A stretch of DNA of 16,130 bases from Pelomicrobium sp036803785 (GTDB lineage Bacteria; Pseudomonadota; Gammaproteobacteria; Burkholderiales; UBA6910). The DNA is taken from the NCBI RefSeq assembly GCF_036803785.1, contig NZ_DAIRTR010000074.1, positions 1-16,130 on the forward strand, written 5' to 3'. The notes beneath the pieces were generated by a model. The model was not told the origin of the DNA. It saw only the letters and a list, made by a program, of their open reading frames with translations, and did no database searches. The translations under genes and the position numbers were made by a program. Every line of letters starts with the position of its first letter. Positions within the stretch are counted from its first letter, which is position 1. Positions 1 to 7,924 of the stretch are shown piece after piece.

Positions 1-1
1 G

Positions 2-787
2 TTCGGCTACGAGGAGGGGGCCTTCACCGGCTCGCGCCGGGGCGGGAAAATCGGTTTGATCGAATCCGCCCATACCGGCACCCTGTTTCTGGACGAGGTG
101 GGGGAGATACCCCTGACCCTCCAGGCCAAGCTGCTGCGAGTCCTCCAGGAAAGGGAAGTGCTGCGCCTCGGCGCCAACGATCCGACTCCCGTGGACGTGC
201 GGGTCGTGGCTGCTACCAATCGAGATCTCGGGGCGGCAGTGGCGGCAGGCCGGTTCCGAGCCGATTTGTACTATCGCTTGAACATCCTGCATCTACACCT
301 GCCGCCCCTACGGGAGCGCCCAGAGGACGTGCCGCTCCTCGCCGCGCACTTGCTGGAGGAGGCACTGAAGCGACTTCGAGCGCCCCGGCCCGTCGACGAC
401 CTGCTCGAGACGCTCCTCGAGCACTTCGTCCGCTACCCTTGGCCGGGAAACGTACGGGAGATGGAAAACGTGATGGAGCGCCTGGCGGTCCTCCTTGCCC
501 ATGAGGGAACCCTGGACGTCGCCGGACTCGCCCGAGTAGCACCCGAGCTGTTCGCTCCCCAGCGGGGGGTTGCCCTGGGACCGCCGCCCGCGCCGGGCGC
601 GGTCCTGCGCTCCCTCCAGCGGGCCCACGAGATGGCCCACATCCACCGGGTCCTGGAAGAGTGTGGCGGAAGCCTCACGCGAGCCTCCGCACGCCTGGGC
701 GTAAGCCGCACCACCTTGTGGCGCAAGCTGAGGGCAAGTGGCCTCGGGCAAAGACGAACGAGAGCACGGCAGACAGAAAGCGCTTGA
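2..787 (+). CDS. prpR: Sigma54-dependent transcriptional activator, PrpR-like (5' truncated)
   Basis: The reading frame is open from the window edge, so only the last 261 residues are seen. They cover the second half of an AAA+ sigma54-activator domain and a Fis-type helix-turn-helix. Visible landmarks are the sigma54-contact loop GAFTGS (residues 6-11 of the fragment, Ser where GAFTGA is usual), Walker B TLFLDE, sensor-I region VVAATN, the arginine-finger region GRFRADLYYRL, the sensor-II region WPGNVRE, and a C-terminal helix pair ending SRTTLWRKL. The GYEEGAFTG-SRRGGK run and the following IESAHTGTLFLDE are typical of PrpR, which senses 2-methylcitrate through an N-terminal PrpR_N domain and switches on propionate catabolism. 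That sensor domain lies outside the window. The gene converges on zapE. The PrpR assignment is inferred from AAA+ similarity and from prpC at the other end of the window. Another member of the sigma54 activator family is possible. Confidence 0.78.
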   Translation, partial: FGYEEGAFTGSRRGGKIGLIESAHTGTLFLDEVGEIPLTLQAKLLRVLQEREVLRLGANDPTPVDVRVVAATNRDLGAAVAAGRFRADLYYRLNILHLHLPPLRERPEDVPLLAAHLLEEALKRLRAPRPVDDLLETLLEHFVRYPWPGNVREMENVMERLAVLLAHEGTLDVAGLARVAPELFAPQRGVALGPPPAPGAVLRSLQRAHEMAHIHRVLEECGGSLTRASARLGVSRTTLWRKLRASGLGQRRTRARQTESA

Positions 788-807
788 GGCGCAAAATCGG
801 CACTAAA

Positions 808-838
808 GAAAGGGGCTTTTGCGTGAAAGCCCTCTTTC
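808..838. terminator. Hairpin between convergent prpR-like gene and zapE, possible bidirectional terminator
   Basis: GAAAGGGGCTTT (808-819) pairs with AAAGCCCTCTTTC (826-838): 12 base pairs with one bulged T around a 6-nt loop. It sits between the stops of two convergent genes. The stem arms are A-rich on one side and T-rich on the other, so each strand has a T-rich 3' arm, but no long T-run follows. A role as transcription terminator for both genes is inferred from position and structure. Confidence 0.6.
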
Positions 839-895
839 CAACTCCCTTTGCCTATTTCTCGTTGATCATTGTCTCTATCGCCGCTGCTCCGGCGA

Positions 896-2038
896 TCAAC
901 GCCGGATGCGCTGGGCGAGATACGCCCGGGTCTGCATCTCCAGCAGACGGCTCGCAGTGCGGCGGAATTCCTGGCTGTTCACCCCCTCCTCATAGAGCCG
1001 CTGCGGGGCAACCTCCGCCGAGACGATCAGCTTGACTCGATGATCGTAGAGCACATCCACCAGCCAGGTCAGCCGCCGGGCCTCGTTGGCCATGGCGGGG
1101 GACATGCGCGGCACGTTGGACAGCAGCACTGTGTGGAAGCGCATGGCGAGATCCAGGTAATCGGCCTGGGATCGGGGCGAGCCGCACAGGGCAGAAAAAT
1201 CGAACCAGACTACGCCACCGGCGCGGCGGCGATAGGGGATGCGACGGCCCTCCACGTCCAGGGGATGGTATTCGTCCTCCACGTCCCTGAGTCGGTCGAA
1301 ATCCTCGGCGAGACGCGCTTCCGCCTCGGGACCGAGGGGACAAATATAGGTCTTGACCCGCTCCAGGGCGAGCTGGCGATAGTCCATCGCCCCGTCCAGA
1401 GGGATCACGTCGAGCCGCTCCTTGATGTGCTGAATGGCGGGCAGAAAGCTTTCCCGGCGCAGCCCGTCGCGGTAGAGCTCGTCAGGGTGCGCGTTGGAGG
1501 TCATGCAAAACACCACGCCCCGCGCCGTGAGGGCCGGCAGCAGACGCCCCAGAATCATGGCATCGGCAATGTCGCTTACGTGAAATTCGTCGAAACAGAT
1601 GAGCCGGTGGCGCCGGGCCAACCGCTGAGCCAGGACGGCCAATGGGTCCGGCTGCCCTTTCAGCGCCTCGAGCTCCCGGTGCACTTCCCGCATGAAATGG
1701 TGGAAATGGACCCGGCGCTTGCGCACGAGGGGCAGCACCGAGTAGAAGCTATCCATGAGAAAGCTCTTGCCGCGCCCCACGTCGCCCCACAGATAGGCGC
1801 CGCGGGGCAGGGGCGGATGGATCAGCAGCCGCCGCAGCCGGGTGCGGCGGCGCGCCTTGTAAGCCACCCATTCCTCATAGAGTTTTTGCAGGTGTTCTAC
1901 CGCCCGCAGCTGGGCGGGATCGGCCACGAAGCCGCGGCGCGTCAGGGACTGGCGGTAGAGAGTGCGCAAGTCCATGCCCGCAGACCCGTCCGGCGCCAGG
2001 ATACTTTTCTCCGGAGATTCGAGGACCTGCCCCCGCAT
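896..2038 (-). CDS. zapE: Cell-division-associated ATPase ZapE (AFG1 family)
   Basis: This P-loop ATPase belongs to the AFG1/ZapE family. E. coli ZapE binds FtsZ at the constricting division ring, and the mitochondrial homologue Afg1 is linked to quality control of respiratory complexes. Walker A is GDVGRGKS (residues 85-92), Walker B LICFDE (146-151), followed by FHVSDIADA, which is characteristic of the family. The length (380, or 359 from the later start) fits. The first ATG, at 2038, is only 9 nt past the lpd stop and has no good ribosome-binding site. An internal ATG at 1975 (MDLRTLYRQ) has a GGACGGG upstream and begins close to where family members usually start, so it may be the true start. 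The gene is last in the sdh-glt-odh operon. Its adjacency to lpd is common in betaproteobacteria, which suggests co-expression with respiratory enzymes rather than a purely divisional role. Confidence 0.9.
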   Translation of the reverse strand: MRGQVLESPEKSILAPDGSAGMDLRTLYRQSLTRRGFVADPAQLRAVEHLQKLYEEWVAYKARRRTRLRRLLIHPPLPRGAYLWGDVGRGKSFLMDSFYSVLPLVRKRRVHFHHFMREVHRELEALKGQPDPLAVLAQRLARRHRLICFDEFHVSDIADAMILGRLLPALTARGVVFCMTSNAHPDELYRDGLRRESFLPAIQHIKERLDVIPLDGAMDYRQLALERVKTYICPLGPEAEARLAEDFDRLRDVEDEYHPLDVEGRRIPYRRRAGGVVWFDFSALCGSPRSQADYLDLAMRFHTVLLSNVPRMSPAMANEARRLTWLVDVLYDHRVKLIVSAEVAPQRLYEEGVNSQEFRRTASRLLEMQTRAYLAQRIRR

Positions 2039-2047
2039 GCAGGACCA

Positions 2048-3475
2048 CTACATATTGAGCGCGCGCTTGTCCACCGCCAAGGCTGCCTCCCGCACCACCT
2101 CTGACAGGGACGGGTGGGGATGGCAGACGCGGGCGATGTCTTCCGCGCTGGCGGAGAACTCCAGGGCCATGGCCGCTTCGCTGATCAGCTCGGAGGCATG
2201 GGCCCCTAGGATGTGCACGCCTAGCACTCGGTCAGTCTGCGCATGGGCCAGGATCTTGACGAACCCGGCCGGCTCCCCTTGCCCCAGGGCCCGCCCGTTG
2301 ATAGAGAAGGGAAAGCGGCCGCTGCGGTACTCTACCCCCTCCTGCTGGAGCTGCTGCTCGGTCTTGCCCACCCAGGCGATCTCGGGAGCGGTATAGATCA
2401 CCCAGGGAATGGCGTCATAGTTGACATGCCCGGCCTGGCCGGCGATGCGCTCGGCCACCATGATCCCTTCGTCCTCGGCCTTGTGGGCCAGCATGGGTCC
2501 ACGCACTACGTCGCCGATGGCGTAAACGTTGGGCACCCGGGTGCGACAGTACTGGTCCACCTCGATGAAGCCGCGGGCGTCGGTGGAAAGCCCGACCGCC
2601 TCGAGCCCCAAGCCGTCCGTATTGGGCACCCGGCCCACGGACACGATGAGCCGGTCCACGCCAAGGGATTGCCGGCCTTTGTCGTCCTCGTACTCCACCA
2701 CCACGGTCCTGCCGTTACGCTCCACTTGCAGGATTTTCACCCCCAACCGGATATCCAGCCCCTGCTCCCGGGTGAAGAGCTTCCACGCCTCCTTGGAAAT
2801 CGCCTCGTCCGCCGCCGGTAGGAACTCGGGCAGCGCCTCAAGGAGCGTCACCTGGGCGCCCAGTCGCCGCCATACGCTGCCCAGCTCGAGCCCGATTACG
2901 CCGGCCCCGATGACCCCGAGCCGCTTGGGGACCGAATCGAAACTCAAGGCACCCTCGTTGTCGGCGATCACCACCTGGTCCACTTCGATGCCTGGAAGGT
3001 GCCGGGGCTTGGAACCCGTGGCGACAATCACGTGCCGTGCCTCCACCGTCTGGACACCCTCCTCCCCCGTCACCTCCACCCGCAGGGGATTGCCGCCGGA
3101 GGCGAAGCGCCCGTGCCCTCGTAACCACTCAATCTTGTTTTTCTTGAACAAGGTGGCGATGCCGCTGGTCATCCTCGCCACGATCCGGTCTTTGCGCGCG
3201 AGCATCTTGGCAAGATCCACCGTCACCCGCTCTGCCGCGATGCCGTGCTCGGCAAACTTGTGCAGCACCCGCTCGTAGTTCTCGGAAGACTCCAGAAGCG
3301 CCTTGGAAGGAATACAACCCACGTTGAGGCAAGTGCCCCCCAGGGCGGGCTCGCCTTTCGGCGTCCTCCATCGCTCGACGCAGCCTACGGAGAATCCCAG
3401 CTGGGCCGCCCGGATCGCCGCGATGTAGCCGCCGGGACCGGCACCGATCACCAGCACGTCAAAGTCCTTGGCCAT
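2048..3475 (-). CDS. lpdA: Dihydrolipoyl dehydrogenase (E3) of the 2-oxoglutarate dehydrogenase complex
   Basis: This flavoprotein disulfide reductase reoxidises the dihydrolipoyl groups of E2 and passes electrons through FAD to NAD+. Visible are the FAD-binding GAGPGG (residues 11-16), the redox-active pair C49/C54 in GGTCLNVGCIPSK, the NAD-binding GAGVIGLELG, and the active-site H454/E459 dyad in HPHPSLSE near the C-terminus. The length, 475 residues, is normal. The short insert before the cysteines (RTPKGEPALGG) matches what I know of betaproteobacterial OdhL enzymes. The ATG at 3475 has a GGAG about 11 nt upstream. A 195-bp gap separates it from odhB. The next gene, zapE, starts within 10 bp of its stop. 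Its place after odhA-odhB makes it the E3 of that complex. Whether it also serves pyruvate dehydrogenase or glycine cleavage cannot be told from here. Confidence 0.96.
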   Translation of the reverse strand: MAKDFDVLVIGAGPGGYIAAIRAAQLGFSVGCVERWRTPKGEPALGGTCLNVGCIPSKALLESSENYERVLHKFAEHGIAAERVTVDLAKMLARKDRIVARMTSGIATLFKKNKIEWLRGHGRFASGGNPLRVEVTGEEGVQTVEARHVIVATGSKPRHLPGIEVDQVVIADNEGALSFDSVPKRLGVIGAGVIGLELGSVWRRLGAQVTLLEALPEFLPAADEAISKEAWKLFTREQGLDIRLGVKILQVERNGRTVVVEYEDDKGRQSLGVDRLIVSVGRVPNTDGLGLEAVGLSTDARGFIEVDQYCRTRVPNVYAIGDVVRGPMLAHKAEDEGIMVAERIAGQAGHVNYDAIPWVIYTAPEIAWVGKTEQQLQQEGVEYRSGRFPFSINGRALGQGEPAGFVKILAHAQTDRVLGVHILGAHASELISEAAMALEFSASAEDIARVCHPHPSLSEVVREAALAVDKRALNM

Positions 3476-3552
3476 GGTTATTGTTTCTCCAGCTTACGCA
3501 GTGGAAAACGCGAAGGGCCGCCAGTCCACGCCAGGGCCCCCCATGAATTCTC

Positions 3553-3580
3553 CGGCAAAAGGTCGATAGACCGTTTGCCG
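3553..3580. repeat. Strong intercistronic hairpin between odhB and lpd
   Basis: CGGCAAA (3553-3559) pairs with TTTGCCG (3574-3580). After an A.G mismatch, GGTC (3561-3564) pairs with GACC (3569-3572) around a GATA loop. This makes 11 base pairs in a 28-nt element inside the 195-bp odhB-lpd gap (3476-3670). No T-run follows on the transcribed strand, so it is unlikely to be a simple terminator. An mRNA-stabilising or processing element that sets E3 levels apart from E1 and E2 is inferred. I see no open reading frame worth calling in the rest of the gap. Confidence 0.6.
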
Positions 3581-3670
3581 TCGGCTCGTTCCTTCCTCGG
3601 CAAGAAGGCGAACGCCGTCAAACTCTTTTCAAACCGAGGCCCGCGTCCTCCCAGTCGCCGGCACCGTCTT

Positions 3671-4975
3671 TCAGACCTCCAGAAGCAAGCGGGCCGGATC
3701 CTCGAGCGCCTCCTTGATGGCCACCAGCGTCAACACCGCTTCGCGGCCGTCGATGAGCCGATGATCGTAGGAGAGGGCCAGATAGTTCATGGGGCGGATG
3801 ACGATCTGGCCGTTTTCCACTACCGGCCGATCCTTGGTGGCGTGGATGCCCAGGATGGCGCTCTGGGGCGGATTGATGATCGGGGTGGACAGCATGGAAC
3901 CGAACACGCCACCATTGGAGATGGAAAAGGTCCCGCCCGTCAGCTCCTCAATGGCAAGCTTGCCCTCCTGGGCTCGCTTGCCGAAGTCGGAGATGGTCTT
4001 CTCGACCTCCGCCAGGGAGAGTTGGTCGGCGTTACGGATGATGGGCACCACCAGCCCCCGGGGGCTCGCCACCGCGATCCCGATGTCATAGTAGCCGTGA
4101 TAGACGATGTCGTTGCCGTCGATGGAGGCGTTCACCACCGGGAATTTCTTGAGGGCGTACACGCAGGCTTTCACGAAAAACGACATGAAGCCCAGGCGAA
4201 CTCCGTGTTCTTTTTCGAACTTGTCCTTGTATCGGTTGCGCAGGTCTATCACCGCCTGCATGTTGACTTCGTTGAAAGTGGTGAGCATCGCTGCCGTGCG
4301 CTGGGATTGAACCAGGCGCTCGGCAATCCGAGCCCGTAGCCGCGACATGGGGACCCGCTGCTCGGGGCGTCCGGCGAGCAACGTCTCCACGCTTACGGGC
4401 GTGGGCTCGGGCATGGCGGGCTTCGTCGCAGGCGCTGGAGAGACCCCAGAGGCCGGCTCGGTGGGGCGGCCGGTAAAGCCCAGCACGTCCGCCTTGGTGA
4501 TCCGTCCTCCACGCCCACTGCCCGGCACGTCCTGGGGCTGCAAGCCCCGTTCTTCGAGCAGCCTCTTCGCGGCCGGCATGACGAGGGCCTCGGCCCGTCC
4601 ACCGGCAGCCGCCTGCGCCGCCCCGACCGCCTGGACCGCGCTCGCCGCCTCTGCCTTCTCCTCCTTGGCGGGCGTCTCCACCTTGGCAGATGCCTCCGCT
4701 TCCACGGGTGCCTGGGCCCTCCCGGCGGGAGGCTTCGCCTCGGTGTCGATGGTGGCGATCACCTCGTCGCTCACCACTTTGTCCCCGTCCCTTTTCAGGA
4801 TCTGGGTGAGGACGCCGGCTGCAGGGGCGGGCAGCTCCAGCACCACCTTGTCCGTCTCGATGTCGATCAGGTTCTCGTCTCGCTGCACGTATTCGCCCGG
4901 TTTTTTGTGCCACGCGAGCAGTGTCCCCTCGGACACCGACTCGGAAAAGGTTGGAACCTTGACTTCGATCAGCAT
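3671..4975 (-). CDS. odhB: Dihydrolipoyllysine succinyltransferase (E2) of 2-oxoglutarate dehydrogenase
   Basis: This core subunit transfers the succinyl group from E1-bound thiamine diphosphate to CoA through a swinging lipoyl arm. Three parts are visible. An N-terminal lipoyl domain (about 1-78) has the modified lysine K43 in DIETDKVVLE. A flexible Ala/Pro/Glu-rich linker covers about 80-130. A peripheral subunit-binding domain covers about 132-168 (MPAAKRLLEERG to GRITKADVL). After a second linker (about 170-200) comes the catalytic acyltransferase domain, ending with the H405/D409 motif YDHRLIDGREA. A single lipoyl domain and 434 residues are usual for this enzyme rather than the pyruvate version, and the neighbour odhA confirms the substrate. 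The ATG at 4975 has GGAG 6 nt upstream. The gap to odhA is 69 bp. In E. coli the gene is called sucB. Confidence 0.96.
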   Translation of the reverse strand: MLIEVKVPTFSESVSEGTLLAWHKKPGEYVQRDENLIDIETDKVVLELPAPAAGVLTQILKRDGDKVVSDEVIATIDTEAKPPAGRAQAPVEAEASAKVETPAKEEKAEAASAVQAVGAAQAAAGGRAEALVMPAAKRLLEERGLQPQDVPGSGRGGRITKADVLGFTGRPTEPASGVSPAPATKPAMPEPTPVSVETLLAGRPEQRVPMSRLRARIAERLVQSQRTAAMLTTFNEVNMQAVIDLRNRYKDKFEKEHGVRLGFMSFFVKACVYALKKFPVVNASIDGNDIVYHGYYDIGIAVASPRGLVVPIIRNADQLSLAEVEKTISDFGKRAQEGKLAIEELTGGTFSISNGGVFGSMLSTPIINPPQSAILGIHATKDRPVVENGQIVIRPMNYLALSYDHRLIDGREAVLTLVAIKEALEDPARLLLEV

Positions 4976-5044
4976 GTCGTTCTCCGCTTTCTCCTTGCAC
5001 CCACGTCCGCGGGCGTGCCTCGCCGCTGCGCCCAGACTATCCGT

Positions 5045-7888
5045 TCAATCCAGCTCGAACTTGTCTCGAAACGCCGCGTCGATCACGGCCTTCTGCTGGG
5101 CCACGTGCAGCGACAAGTATCCGACCGCCGGTGACGCTGACGAGGGTCGCAGCGCATAGGACAGCTTCTGGTCGGGGCGCATGTGGCGCTCGATGTAGTG
5201 CTGGATGCGGTGCCATGCACCCTGGTTGCCCGGCTCCTCCTGGCACCATAGGATCTCTTTGGCCTTGGCGTAGCGCTTGATCTCGGCCTTGAAATCGTCG
5301 TGGGGAAAGGGATAGAGCTGGGCGATGCGCACGATGGCCATGTCCTTGATGCCCCGCTCCCGCCGGGCAGCCAGGAGGTCGTAATAAATCTTGCCGCTGC
5401 AGAAGATCACCCGGCGGACCTTCTTGGGATCGATTTCCGGATCGGTCTCAGGGTTGACCGGCTTGAACCCGGTGCCAGGGCCCAGTTCCTCCAAGGTCGA
5501 GACCGATTCCTTGTGCCGCAACATGCTCTTCGGGGTAAAGACGATGAGGGGTTTGCGGTACGGCCGGATCATCTGGCGTCGCAGCAGGTGGAACATCTGG
5601 GCTGGGGTGGAGGGAACGCACACTTGCATGTTGTACTCGGCGCAAAGTTGCAGGTAGCGCTCGAGCCGCGCCGAGGAGTGCTCCGGCCCCTGGCCCTCGT
5701 AGCCGTGGGGCAAGAACATGACCAGGCCGCAAATACGGCCCCACTTGGCCTCCCCCGCCGCGATGAACTGATCGATGACCACCTGGGCGCCGTTGGCGAA
5801 ATCGCCGAACTGAGCCTCCCAGATGACCAGCTCGTTGGGTTCGGCAGTCGCGTAGCCGTACTCGAAGCCGAGCACCGCCTCCTCCGACAGGGGGGAGTCG
5901 ATCACCAGAAAGTCGGGCTGGCCTTCCTTGATGTGCTGCAGCGGTATGTAGGTACCGGCGTCCCAGCGCTCCCGGTTCTGGTCGTGGAGCACCGCGTGGC
6001 GATGAAAGAAGGTGCCGCGGCCCGAATCCTGGCCGCTGATGCGCACCGGATAACCCTCGTCCAGGAGCGTGGCGTAAGCCAGGGTCTCCGCCATGCCCCA
6101 GTCTAGGGGCAGCTTGCCCTGTCCCATGAGCCGCCGATCTTCCAGCACCTTCTCCACCCGCGGGTGCAGCTTGAATCCCGGCGGTACGGTGGTCACCCGC
6201 TCCGCCAACCACTTCAGGCGCTCCAGGGGCACACCGGTCTCGGCGGGCTCGGTCCACTTGCGGTTCATGAAGTAAGCCCAGTTGACCGTGTAGGGCGGCT
6301 TGTAGTTGGAGAGGATGGTCTTGTTGGTGTGGTAGCCCTTGTCCAGGGCGTCCCGGTAGGTCCTAATCATCTCTTCCGCTTCCTCGGGCCGCAGCACGCC
6401 CTCGGCGGCGAGCTTGTCGGCGTAGAGCTTGCGGGTGCCGGGATGCTGATTGACCTTCTTGTACATGAGGGGTTGAGTGACCATCGGCTCATCCTGCTCG
6501 TTGTGCCCGTGACGGCGGAAGCACACCAGATCGATGATCACGTCCTTCTTGAACTCGAAGCGAAAGTCGAGGGCCAGCCGCGTGACGAACAGCACCGCCT
6601 CCGGGTCGTCCGCATTCACGTGGAAAATGGGCGCTTCCACCATCTTCGCCACGTCGGTGCAGTACAGCGTCGAGCGCACGTCCCGGGGATCGGAAGTGGT
6701 GAAGCCGATCTGGTTGTTCACCACGATGTGTACCGTGCCGCCGGTGCCGTAGCCCCTGGTCTGGGAGAGGTTCAGGGTTTCCATGACCACCCCCTGACCG
6801 GCGAAAGCGGCATCACCGTGGATCAGCACCGGAAGCACCTGGGAACCGTCCCTGTCCTTGCGCCGATGCTGGCGCGCCCGCACCGACCCCTCCACCACCG
6901 GGTTGACGATCTCCAGATGGGAAGGGTTGAACGCCAGGGTCACGTGCATCGGGCCCCCGGGCGTGGAAACGTCCGAGGAGAAGCCCATGTGGTACTTCAC
7001 GTCCCCCGAGAGCACCGAGGGGTCGTGCTTGCCCTCGAACTCGGCGAACAAGTCCTTGGGCATCTTGCCCAGGGTGTTGACCAGCACGTTGAGCCGCCCC
7101 CGATGGGCCATCCCAATCACCGTCTCCTTGACCCCCTTGGCACCGGCTTGTTGCAATAGGTCGTCCAACAGGGGAATCAGGGTCTCCCCCCCCTCAAGAG
7201 AAAAGCGCTTCTGGCCGACGTAGCGGGTGTGTAGGTACTTCTCCAACCCCTCGGCTGCGGTCAGTCGCTCCAGGATGTGGCGCTTCAGCTCAGGGCCATA
7301 GCCCGGGCGCGCCCGCACCGGCTCGATGCGCGCCTGGATCCAGCGCTTCTGGGAGGTGTCGTTGATATACATGTATTCGAAGCCGATGGTGCGGCAGTAG
7401 GTCTCCCGCACCGCCTGCAAGATCTCCCTGAGGGGCGCCTGGTCCAGCCCCATCAGGGAACCGGTGTCGAATACCGTTTCCATGTCCGCTTCGGAGAAGC
7501 CGTAGTGGGCAGGGTCCAGCTCCGGGATGTAGGGTTTTTCCTGTCGCTTGAGGGGATCGATGTCGGCATGCCGCAACCCCAGGAAGCGATGGGCGTTGAT
7601 GAGTTGCAGCACCTTCGCCTGCTTGCGCTCGAGCTCGGCGAGCCTGAGCTGGACGGCCTGGACCGGCACCGCCGGGCGGCGCTTGCCCAGTTCGATAAAG
7701 GATTCGATCACCGGCCGGTGGGATACGTCCCGTGGCGCCGGTCCGGGCTGCCGGGCAAGGGAGTCGAAATAGGAGCGCCACTCTCCCGACACCGCTTCTG
7801 GGTCTTCCAGGTATTTCTCGTACAGGGCCTCGATGAACGGTGCGTTGGCGCCGAACAGATACGAATTTGCGAGCATCTCTTTGAACAT
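5045..7888 (-). CDS. odhA: 2-Oxoglutarate dehydrogenase E1 component
   Basis: This thiamine-diphosphate-dependent decarboxylase catalyses the first step of 2-oxoglutarate to succinyl-CoA conversion. The N-terminus (YLFGANAPFIEALYEKYLEDP) is the segment typical of E1o. AHRGRLN (residues 261-267) is in the cofactor and substrate site. FNPSHLE, GDAAFAGQGVVME and NNQIGFTTS follow in the first catalytic domain. GYEGQGPEHSSAR lies in the second. The frame is open to a GTG at 7921, but the ATG at 7888 is preferred: it has AGAGGAGAGG just upstream at 7892-7901, gives the family-like MFKEMLANSYLFG start, and leaves a normal 36-bp gap to gltA. The product is 947 residues, close to the usual length. It is co-oriented and closely spaced with odhB and lpd, so the whole complex is encoded in one block. 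The E. coli name is sucA. Confidence 0.97.
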   Translation of the reverse strand: MFKEMLANSYLFGANAPFIEALYEKYLEDPEAVSGEWRSYFDSLARQPGPAPRDVSHRPVIESFIELGKRRPAVPVQAVQLRLAELERKQAKVLQLINAHRFLGLRHADIDPLKRQEKPYIPELDPAHYGFSEADMETVFDTGSLMGLDQAPLREILQAVRETYCRTIGFEYMYINDTSQKRWIQARIEPVRARPGYGPELKRHILERLTAAEGLEKYLHTRYVGQKRFSLEGGETLIPLLDDLLQQAGAKGVKETVIGMAHRGRLNVLVNTLGKMPKDLFAEFEGKHDPSVLSGDVKYHMGFSSDVSTPGGPMHVTLAFNPSHLEIVNPVVEGSVRARQHRRKDRDGSQVLPVLIHGDAAFAGQGVVMETLNLSQTRGYGTGGTVHIVVNNQIGFTTSDPRDVRSTLYCTDVAKMVEAPIFHVNADDPEAVLFVTRLALDFRFEFKKDVIIDLVCFRRHGHNEQDEPMVTQPLMYKKVNQHPGTRKLYADKLAAEGVLRPEEAEEMIRTYRDALDKGYHTNKTILSNYKPPYTVNWAYFMNRKWTEPAETGVPLERLKWLAERVTTVPPGFKLHPRVEKVLEDRRLMGQGKLPLDWGMAETLAYATLLDEGYPVRISGQDSGRGTFFHRHAVLHDQNRERWDAGTYIPLQHIKEGQPDFLVIDSPLSEEAVLGFEYGYATAEPNELVIWEAQFGDFANGAQVVIDQFIAAGEAKWGRICGLVMFLPHGYEGQGPEHSSARLERYLQLCAEYNMQVCVPSTPAQMFHLLRRQMIRPYRKPLIVFTPKSMLRHKESVSTLEELGPGTGFKPVNPETDPEIDPKKVRRVIFCSGKIYYDLLAARRERGIKDMAIVRIAQLYPFPHDDFKAEIKRYAKAKEILWCQEEPGNQGAWHRIQHYIERHMRPDQKLSYALRPSSASPAVGYLSLHVAQQKAVIDAAFRDKFELD

Positions 7889-7891
7889 TGG

Positions 7892-7901
7892 CCTCTCCTC
7901 T
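7892..7901 (-). promoter_or_regulatory. Ribosome-binding site that decides the odhA start
   Basis: On the minus strand AGAGGAGAGG ends 3 nt before the ATG at 7888, with the AGGAG core spaced 6 nt from it. No comparable site precedes the upstream GTG at 7921, so translation of odhA should begin at 7888. Confidence 0.7.
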
Positions 7902-7924
7902 GGTCGCCCGGCGCGGACCACCTC

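Noticed and set aside
869..2104. 411-codon plus-strand open frame opposite zapE
   Set aside because: It is the shadow of zapE in GC-rich DNA: low-complexity His/Gly/Pro-rich product, no family motif, while the minus strand encodes intact Walker A and B motifs.
3245..4339. 364-codon plus-strand open frame across lpd, the gap and odhB
   Set aside because: It is antisense to two motif-rich genes, with no plausible domain of its own.
5003..5018. GC-rich palindrome in the odhA-odhB gap
   Set aside because: CACG-T-CCGCGG-G-CGTG has almost no room for a loop and is short, so a functional hairpin is not supported.
6164..7159. 331-codon plus-strand open frame inside odhA
   Set aside because: Shadow frame: the E1 motifs on the minus strand explain this DNA fully.
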